From the NCBI RefSeq assembly GCF_041261205.1, contig NZ_JBGCCH010000012.1:124001-188000 (forward strand): 64,000 nt of DNA, written 5' to 3'. Positions within the stretch are counted from its first letter, which is position 1; every line of letters begins with the position of its first letter. The translations under genes and the position numbers were made by a program. This stretch comes from Catenulispora sp. MAP5-51. Its GTDB lineage: Bacteria > Actinomycetota > Actinomycetes > Streptomycetales > Catenulisporaceae. Shown here in pieces: positions 58,618-64,000 of the stretch. The notes under the pieces were generated by a model. That model saw nothing but the letters and a program-made list of their open reading frames with translations, searched no databases and was not told the DNA's origin.

Positions 58618-59505
58618 ATGACCAGCACGGCGTCCGCGGAACGCGCCACCCTCACCGCCCCCGTGGCCGGTGACCAGGCCGAGCGCGCGATGCTCGGACG
58701 GCACGAGGACCGGATCGCCGAACCGCTGCCGGTGGCGGACCTGGCCCGCGCCGCGCTGGCCCGGCTCGCCGCGCTGAGCTCCGCGCTGTCGATTCCCCGC
58801 GACCGCCGAGCGCGCCGCATGCTCCAGCTCCAGCTCGGGCTGGTCCTGTACGGCATCAGCGACGGCATGATCCTGATGTCCGGGCTCGGCGCGAACCCCT
58901 GGGACGTCTTCCACCAGGGTCTGGCCGAGCACATCGGACTGCCGGTCGGCACGACGGTGATCCTGGTCGGCGCGGTGGTGATGCTGGCCTGGATCCCGAT
59001 CCGGCAGAAGCCCGGCTTCGGCACGCTCAGCAACGTGGTCGTGGTCGGCCTGGCGATGGACGGCGCGATGGCCTGGATGCCGACGCCGCACGCCTGGTGG
59101 CTGCGCTGGGGCGAGATGCTCGCCGGGATCGTGCTGAACGGCGTGGCGACCGGCGCCTACATCGGGGCCGGCATGGGCCCCGGCCCGCGCGACGGCGTGA
59201 TGACCGGCTACGCGGCCCGGGGCCACTCGATCCGCCTGGTCCGCACCTCGATGGAGATCACGGTGCTGTCCGCCGGCTGGCTCCTGGGCGGCACGGTGGG
59301 CATCGGGACCGCGGCCTACGCGCTGCTGATCGGGCCGCTGGCGCACCGGTTCATCCCGCTGCTGGCGATCCGGCCGAAGAAGCGCATCGCACAGCAGGAC
59401 ATGGCAGAGCGCGACATGGCAGAGCAGGACACGGCGGCGCAGGCGGCCCGTGCTGAGAAGCCACGCCGGGTGAATGCCGGACAGCTCGTGTCAGAGAACT
59501 GCTGA
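58618..59505 (+). CDS. YczE-family membrane protein
   Basis: A 295-aa membrane protein with about five helices from residue 65 on, after a hydrophilic N-terminus. MLQLQLGLVLYGISDGMILMSGLGANPWDVFHQGLAEHIGLPVG and GPGPRDGVMTGYAARGHSIRLVRTSMEITVL are hallmark YczE segments. Function unknown; the divergent MocR gene suggests amino-acid- or PLP-linked control. The C-terminus holds QDMAERDMAEQDTAAQ, a short repeat. Strong ribosome site CACAGGAGG. Confidence 0.9.
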   Translation: MTSTASAERATLTAPVAGDQAERAMLGRHEDRIAEPLPVADLARAALARLAALSSALSIPRDRRARRMLQLQLGLVLYGISDGMILMSGLGANPWDVFHQGLAEHIGLPVGTTVILVGAVVMLAWIPIRQKPGFGTLSNVVVVGLAMDGAMAWMPTPHAWWLRWGEMLAGIVLNGVATGAYIGAGMGPGPRDGVMTGYAARGHSIRLVRTSMEITVLSAGWLLGGTVGIGTAAYALLIGPLAHRFIPLLAIRPKKRIAQQDMAERDMAEQDTAAQAARAEKPRRVNAGQLVSENC

Positions 59506-59516
59506 ATAGCCAGACT

Positions 59517-59561
59517 CCGGAGCGCGTCTTCCTTGGTGGGGCCTTGGAGGACGCGCTCCGG
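59517..59561 (+). terminator. Terminator-like hairpin after YczE
   Basis: CCGGAGCGCGTC (59517-59528) and GACGCGCTCCGG (59550-59561) form a perfect 12-bp stem with a 21-nt loop, just after the YczE stop and before the convergent PPOX gene. Confidence 0.8.
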
Positions 59562-59586
59562 CCTGCTTATCGTCTCCGAGCCCCGC

Positions 59587-60057
59587 TCAGAACCCTCGGG
59601 CCTTGCTCGGGCGGATCCGCGTCGCCACCGTGTACTTCTCCATGGCCTCGGCGACCGTCTTGCCGAAGTACTTCGCGGCCCGGTCTGTGTACTTCGCCAC
59701 GAACTCCGGGACCTCGCCGATCGGCGGATGCCCGTCCAGGATCTCGACGTCGCCGGTGAAGACCGCGACCTCCAGGTCGTGCACGCCGCCGTCGAAGTGC
59801 AGCGCCACCGTCGGCCGCTCCGTCATGGAGCGGAGCCGGGCCGCGGTGTCGGAGTGGTAGATCAGGAAACTGCCGTCGCCCCATTCGTCGTCCTCGTCCG
59901 CGGTCCACAGGAACCACACCGGGTTCGGTTGCGGAACACCCGCGGCGTTGACGGTGACCAGCCAGACGATCTCTTCCTGGGCCAGGCGGCGGCGGACGGT
60001 CCGGCCGTATTCGGTGGCCGGGTCCGGGAGGACGTGCGCACGAGCGGGATCAGTCAT
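59587..60057 (-). CDS. PPOX-class (F420/FMN-binding-like) family protein
   Basis: A 156-aa split-barrel protein of the pyridoxamine 5'-phosphate oxidase-like class found widely in actinobacteria. EEIVWLVTVNAAGVPQPNPVWFLW and GSFLIYHSDTAARLRSMTERPTVALHF are the N-terminal and central motifs, and VPEFVAKYTDRAAKYFGKT follows. Members bind FMN or F420 and reduce varied substrates; the substrate is unknown. Between convergent neighbours. Confidence 0.82.
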   Translation of the reverse strand: MTDPARAHVLPDPATEYGRTVRRRLAQEEIVWLVTVNAAGVPQPNPVWFLWTADEDDEWGDGSFLIYHSDTAARLRSMTERPTVALHFDGGVHDLEVAVFTGDVEILDGHPPIGEVPEFVAKYTDRAAKYFGKTVAEAMEKYTVATRIRPSKARGF

Positions 60058-60076
60058 GCGGCCACGATAGGCAGCC

Positions 60077-60148
60077 GGCCCTGACTATGCGATCGGCCCT
60101 GACTATGCGATTGGCCCTGACTATGCGATCGGCCCTGACTATGCGATC
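60077..60148. repeat. 18-bp tandem repeat, four copies, across a stop codon
   Basis: Four copies of GGCCCTGACTATGCGATC at 60077-60094, 60095-60112 (last base T), 60113-60130 and 60131-60148. The fourth copy contains the 3' end and TAG stop of the gene on the minus strand (60139-60141), so the stop context is repeated downstream in the 3' flank. Confidence 0.95.
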
Positions 60149-60897
60149 AGCTTCAGCACCGCGTCGCAGAGGTCCCGCGGCAGGACGAAGGAGTCGGACT
60201 CCTGCATGTCCAGGACCACTCCGTCCACGCCGTCGTAGTCCGCCAGCCCGAACAACGTCGCGGCGGTCATGTCCGCGGCGCCGGTCACCCCGGGATCACG
60301 CTGCTGGTGCGCGATGTACAGGTCCGGCGCGGTGAACGCCATGACGTAGTTGCCCGGCGGCTTCGGCAGCGCGACGACGCGGGGCCGGCCGGTGTCGTCG
60401 ACGGGGACGACGTAGTGCTCGAAGGCCGCCAGGCGCGGACCGAGGTCCTCGGTGCTGTCGTTCAGCGCGGTCTCGATCTCCAGCGCACCGATCCAGCGCG
60501 CCAGGAAGTCCAGCACGGCGTCGTCGATGCCCACCGACCATCCGTGCACGGTCGGCCCGGCGGGGTTCACTCGGACCTCCGACACGTTCCGGCTCAGCGC
60601 GCCGAACAGCTCCACGCCCCGCACGGGACCGCCGGCCGCGGCGAAGGCCGCGCCGGCCTGGATCGCGGCGTCCACCTCCGCGGCGCCGGTGAACAGCCAC
60701 AGGTCGCCGGGGGCCGGGGCCTGGCCGAGGGCCGGCGCCGGGATCATGCTGTCGTAGACCCTGCGGTCCGGGAACACCTCGTCGAGCCACATCATCGGGG
60801 CGTACCAGCCGTCGTGGGCGAGCAGTGCGCGCACCACGTCGCTCTCCGAGGCTTCCCCGCCTGCGTAGTCGGCCAGAACTCCGGTCACAGCAGCCAT
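60139..60897 (-). CDS. Unrecognised protein, possibly SseB-like
   Basis: A 252-aa protein I cannot assign with confidence. LWLFTGAAEVDAAIQAGAAFAAAGGPVRGVELFGAL resembles SseB-type domains. No membrane segment or signal peptide. DSFVLPRDLCDAVLKLIA is the C-terminus. The ATG at 60897 has GGTGG upstream; a TTG at 60909 is possible. Its stop is inside the 18-bp repeats. The neighbouring PPOX gene is on the same strand downstream. Confidence 0.6.
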   Translation of the reverse strand: MAAVTGVLADYAGGEASESDVVRALLAHDGWYAPMMWLDEVFPDRRVYDSMIPAPALGQAPAPGDLWLFTGAAEVDAAIQAGAAFAAAGGPVRGVELFGALSRNVSEVRVNPAGPTVHGWSVGIDDAVLDFLARWIGALEIETALNDSTEDLGPRLAAFEHYVVPVDDTGRPRVVALPKPPGNYVMAFTAPDLYIAHQQRDPGVTGAADMTAATLFGLADYDGVDGVVLDMQESDSFVLPRDLCDAVLKLIA

Positions 60898-60933
60898 GCC
60901 ACCAGTCAATCAGGGTTCGGCGACGCACGACAA

Positions 60934-60963
60934 GGGCGGGCCGGGATCACTCCCGGCCCGCCC
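60934..60963 (-). terminator. Terminator after aspS
   Basis: GGGCGGGCCGGG (60934-60945) and CCCGGCCCGCCC (60952-60963) form a perfect 12-bp stem with a 6-nt loop, 26 nt after the aspS stop in its direction. Confidence 0.88.
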
Positions 60964-60989
60964 TCGGACCCGTTTCAAGGCTTCGCGGA

Positions 60990-62795
60990 TCAGGCCTTGG
61001 CCGCGGCCGCGTCCTTCTTGTCCTGCTTGTCCTGGCCGCCCTTGGGCTCGTACACCGCGTCCACGCCGGCCTCCTTGCGCTGCGCCGCCGTGATCGGCGT
61101 CGGCGCGCCGGTCAGCGGGTCGCCGCCGGTGGCGGTCTTCGGGAAGGCCATCACGTCGCGGATGGTGTCCGCGCCGGTCAGCAGCGCGACCAGGCGGTCC
61201 AGGCCGAACGCGATCCCGCCGTGCGGCGGCGGGCCGTAGTTGAAGGCCTCCAGCAGGAAGCCGAACTGCGACTGCGCCTCTTCGTGCGACAGCCCGATCG
61301 CGTCGAACGCGCGCTCCTGCACGTCCTTGCGGTGGATACGGATCGACCCGCCGCCCAGCTCGGTGCCGTTGAGCACGATGTCGTAGGCGTTGGACAGGGC
61401 CGCGCCGGGGTCCTTGTCGAAGCTGTCCAGGCTCTCCGCGGTGGGCGCGGTGAACGGGTGGTGCACCGCGTGCCAGCCGGTCTGCACGCCGGAGGCGTCC
61501 TCGATCGGCTCGAACATCGGGAAGTCCACGACCCACAGGAACTTCCAGGCGCTCTCGTCGATCAGCTCGCCGCGCTTGCCGATCTCCAGCCGGGCCGCGC
61601 CGAGCAGCTCCTGGGAGGCGGTGCGCTTGCCGGCGGCGAAGAACACCGCGTCGCCGGGCTTGGCGCCGACCTTGTCGGCCAGGCCCGCCAGGTGCGCCTC
61701 GGACAGGTTCTTGGCCACCGGGCCGCGCAGCTCGCCGCTCTCGGCGTCGATGACCACGTAGGCCAGGCCCTTGGCGCCGCGCGCCTTGGCCCAGTCCTGC
61801 CAGGCGTCCAGCTCCTTGCGGGTCTGGGACGCGCCGCCGGGCATCACCACGGCGCCGACGTAGGGCGCCTGGAACACCCGGAACTCGGTGCCGGCGAAGT
61901 ACTCGGTCAGCTCGGTGAGCTCCTGGCCGAAGCGCAGGTCCGGCTTGTCCGAGCCGAAGCGGTCCATCGCCTCGTGGTACTTCATGCGCGGCAGCGGCAG
62001 CGGGACCTCGACGCCGAGCGTCTCCTTCCACACCGCGGCCACCACGGCCTCGCCGACCTTCAGGATGTCCTCCTGGTCGACGAAGGAGGCCTCGATGTCC
62101 AGCTGGGTGAACTCCGGCTGCCGGTCGGCGCGGAAGTCCTCGTCCCGGTAGCAGCGCGCGATCTGGTAGTAGCGCTCCAGGCCGGCGACCATCAGCAGCT
62201 GCTTGAACAGCTGCGGGGACTGCGGCAGCGCGTACCAGGCGCCCGGCTGCAGGCGCACCGGTACCAGGAAGTCGCGCGCGCCCTCGGGGGTCGAGCGGGT
62301 CAGGGTCGGGGTCTCCACGTCGAGGAAGCCGTGCTCCTCCATGACGTCCCGGATGACCTTGGTGGCCTTGGAGCGCATGCGCAGCGCCCGGGCCATCGGC
62401 TCGCGCCGGATGTCGAGGTAGCGGTACTTCAGCCGCATCTCCTCGTTGATGTTCGAGCTCTTGTGCTCGTCGATCGGGAACGGCAGCGGCGCGGCCGGCG
62501 AGAGCACCTCGACGGTGTCCACCACGACCTCGATCGCGCCGGTCGGCAGGTCCGGGTTCTCGTTGCCCTCGGGGCGCACCCGCACCTCGCCGGTGGCCAC
62601 GACGCAGTACTCGTTGCGCAGGTCGTGCACGGACTCGCTCTCGCGGACCACGACCTGGACGAACCCGGAGGCGTCACGGAGGTCCAGGAAGGTCACGCCC
62701 CCGTGATCGCGCCGGCGGGCGACCCACCCGGCCAGCGTGACGGTGGTACCGGCGTCGGACGCGCGCAGCGTACCCGCCTCATGGGTGCGGATCAC
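60990..62795 (-). CDS. aspS: Aspartyl-tRNA synthetase
   Basis: Charges tRNA-Asp (and, in many actinobacteria lacking AsnRS, tRNA-Asn as well); 601 aa. The OB domain begins [33 protein letters not shown]; class II motifs include [44 protein letters not shown] and [14 protein letters not shown] bacterial GAD insertion domain and a Lys/Ala-rich tail are present. The GTG at 62795 overlaps the hisS stop (GTGA). Confidence 0.97.
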   Translation of the reverse strand: MIRTHEAGTLRASDAGTTVTLAGWVARRRDHGGVTFLDLRDASGFVQVVVRESESVHDLRNEYCVVATGEVRVRPEGNENPDLPTGAIEVVVDTVEVLSPAAPLPFPIDEHKSSNINEEMRLKYRYLDIRREPMARALRMRSKATKVIRDVMEEHGFLDVETPTLTRSTPEGARDFLVPVRLQPGAWYALPQSPQLFKQLLMVAGLERYYQIARCYRDEDFRADRQPEFTQLDIEASFVDQEDILKVGEAVVAAVWKETLGVEVPLPLPRMKYHEAMDRFGSDKPDLRFGQELTELTEYFAGTEFRVFQAPYVGAVVMPGGASQTRKELDAWQDWAKARGAKGLAYVVIDAESGELRGPVAKNLSEAHLAGLADKVGAKPGDAVFFAAGKRTASQELLGAARLEIGKRGELIDESAWKFLWVVDFPMFEPIEDASGVQTGWHAVHHPFTAPTAESLDSFDKDPGAALSNAYDIVLNGTELGGGSIRIHRKDVQERAFDAIGLSHEEAQSQFGFLLEAFNYGPPPHGGIAFGLDRLVALLTGADTIRDVMAFPKTATGGDPLTGAPTPITAAQRKEAGVDAVYEPKGGQDKQDKKDAAAAKA

Positions 62796-64000
62796 TTCAA
62801 CTTCTCCTGAATCGTCGTGACGATGTCGGCCAGGGAGACGGACTCCTGCTCGCCGGTCGCCAGTTCCTTGATTTGAATGACGTTCTCCGCGATGTCCCGC
62901 TCGCCGAGCACCAGCGCGAACTTCGCGCCGGAACGGTCGGCGGCCTTCATCGCGGCCTTGAGCCCCTTGCTGCCGTAGCCGAAGTCGGCGGCGACGCCGG
63001 CCCGGCGCAGCGCGGTGACCAGCTCGAACAGGATCTCCCTGGCCTGGTCGCCCAGCGGCACCGCGAACACCCCGAGCTGCTCGCCGCCGGGCACCTCGCG
63101 GCCCTCGGCCTGCATCGCCAGGATGGTCCGGTCCACGCCCAGCGCCCAGCCGACGCTGGGCAGGTTCGGGCCGCCGAGCTCCTCGGACAGGCCGTCGTAG
63201 CGGCCGCCGGCGCCGATCGCGGTCGGCGAGCCGGTGATGCCGCTGTGCACGAACTCGAAGGTGGTGCGGGTGTAGTAGTCCAGGCCGCGGACCAGCTTCG
63301 GGTCGTCGACGTAGGCCACGCCGGCCGCGGTGAGCAGGCGCCGGACCTCGTCGTGGTAGGCCTTGCACTCCTCGCAGAGATTGTCGCTGATCAGCGGGGC
63401 GTCGGTGAGCTGCTTCTGCACCGTCTCGCGCTTGTCGTCCAGCACCCGCAGCGGGTTGATCTCCGCGCGCTTGCGGGTCTCCTCGTCGAGGTCCAACCCG
63501 CGCAGGAACTCCTGGAGCTTCTCGCGGTAAACCGGACGGCACTTCTGGTCGCCGAGGGAGTTCAGCAGCAGCGAGTACTCGGTCAGGCCCAGGCCCTTGT
63601 AGATGTCGTCGCCGATGATCAGCAGCTCGGCGTCCAGCGCCGGGTCCTCGGCGCCCAGGGCCTCCGCGCCGACCTGGGAGAAGTGGCGGTAGCGGCCGCG
63701 CTGCTGCTTCTCGTAGCGGTAGAAGGAGCCGGAGTACCACAGCTTCACCGGCAGGCTGCCGCGGATCAGGTTGGCCTGGAGCGCGGCGCGCAGCACCGAG
63801 GCCGTGCCCTCCGGGCGCAGGGTGATCTCGTCGCCGCCGCGGGTGGTGAAGGAGTACATCTCCTTGGTGACGATGTCCGTGCTCTCGCCGACGCCGCGCT
63901 TGAACATCGCGGTCGACTCGAAGGCCGGGGTCTCGACGTAGCCGTAGCCGGCCCCGCGCAGCGGCGCCGCCATCGCCTCGCGCACCGCGAGGTAGGCCGC
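62792..64000 (-). CDS. hisS: Histidyl-tRNA synthetase, 5' end beyond the window
   Basis: Charges tRNA-His; the 403 codons visible lack only the first residues (full length about 420). [76 protein letters not shown] and the HisRS-specific [19 protein letters not shown] are visible. The anticodon-binding domain is at the C-terminus. The frame runs to base 64000 (…[13 protein letters not shown]), so the start is outside. Overlaps aspS by 4 nt. Confidence 0.97.
   Translation of the reverse strand, partial: AAYLAVREAMAAPLRGAGYGYVETPAFESTAMFKRGVGESTDIVTKEMYSFTTRGGDEITLRPEGTASVLRAALQANLIRGSLPVKLWYSGSFYRYEKQQRGRYRHFSQVGAEALGAEDPALDAELLIIGDDIYKGLGLTEYSLLLNSLGDQKCRPVYREKLQEFLRGLDLDEETRKRAEINPLRVLDDKRETVQKQLTDAPLISDNLCEECKAYHDEVRRLLTAAGVAYVDDPKLVRGLDYYTRTTFEFVHSGITGSPTAIGAGGRYDGLSEELGGPNLPSVGWALGVDRTILAMQAEGREVPGGEQLGVFAVPLGDQAREILFELVTALRRAGVAADFGYGSKGLKAAMKAADRSGAKFALVLGERDIAENVIQIKELATGEQESVSLADIVTTIQEKLK

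Noticed and set aside
60077-60148. CRISPR array
   Set aside because: The 18-bp units are contiguous with no spacers and cross a stop codon, so this is a simple tandem repeat.

Overview
The window is high-GC chromosomal DNA of a filamentous actinomycete. It carries the Pup-proteasome locus (prcB-pup-dop and the ATPase arc/mpa), a bldD developmental regulator, an EF-P with a PGKGPA loop, and long operons with GTGA/ATGA stop-start overlaps. The order pyrF-pyrD-carB-carA-PH protein-pyrC-pyrB-pyrR / bldD / nusB-efp-pepQ-aroQ-aroB-aroK-aroC / aroE-mltG-ruvX-alaS-(two small genes)-rarA ... aspS-hisS matches the Streptomyces bldD region. The genome is probably from a Streptomyces-like or Catenulispora-like order; I cannot name the species from sequence alone.

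Layout. 1-5.4 kb: proteasome genes, a MazEF-type toxin-antitoxin pair inserted between dop and arc, and a ferredoxin. 5.5-10.9 kb: a carbohydrate-type ABC importer operon (two permeases and a lipoprotein binding protein, no ATPase) that also encodes a HAD phosphatase and an MBL-fold hydrolase. 11-18.6 kb: tRNA m1A58 methyltransferase, a site-2 protease with CBS domains, a RecB-like Fe-S nuclease, a HAD hydrolase, a deaminase, a TetR regulator with a perfect palindromic operator and two divergent small genes, and an APH-family kinase. 18.7-28.7 kb: the complete de novo pyrimidine operon, preceded by a recognisable PyrR RNA-binding loop. 29 kb: bldD with a BldD-box in its own promoter. 29.6-32.8 kb: an alpha/beta hydrolase, then a CGNR-type regulator divergent from a carboxymuconolactone decarboxylase-like/phosphotriesterase-like pair, with two operator dyads between them. 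32.8-38.3 kb: nusB, efp, an M24 peptidase and most of the shikimate pathway. 38.4-44.5 kb: an ABC-2 exporter, a membrane pseudokinase, and a TetR/methyltransferase pair with a five-half-site operator array. 44.6-53.2 kb: aroE (no proper start codon in frame), mltG, ruvX, alaS, two small membrane-linked genes and rarA. 53.3-60.9 kb: acetyltransferases, a FetAB-like exporter, a MocR/YczE pair, a PPOX-family protein and an unrecognised gene. 60.9-64 kb: aspS and the truncated hisS.

Themes. Several genes lack a Shine-Dalgarno sequence and have a TANNNT -10 box 6-8 nt before the start codon, suggesting leaderless mRNAs. At least five genes have short tandem duplications (11-18 bp, or hexamers) running across or next to the stop codon, a recurrent feature not explained by the annotation. 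Several divergent regulator/target pairs have clear dyad operators. The strongest anomalies are the aroE 5' frame break, the pseudokinase, the CGNR-controlled pair and the stop-codon repeats.
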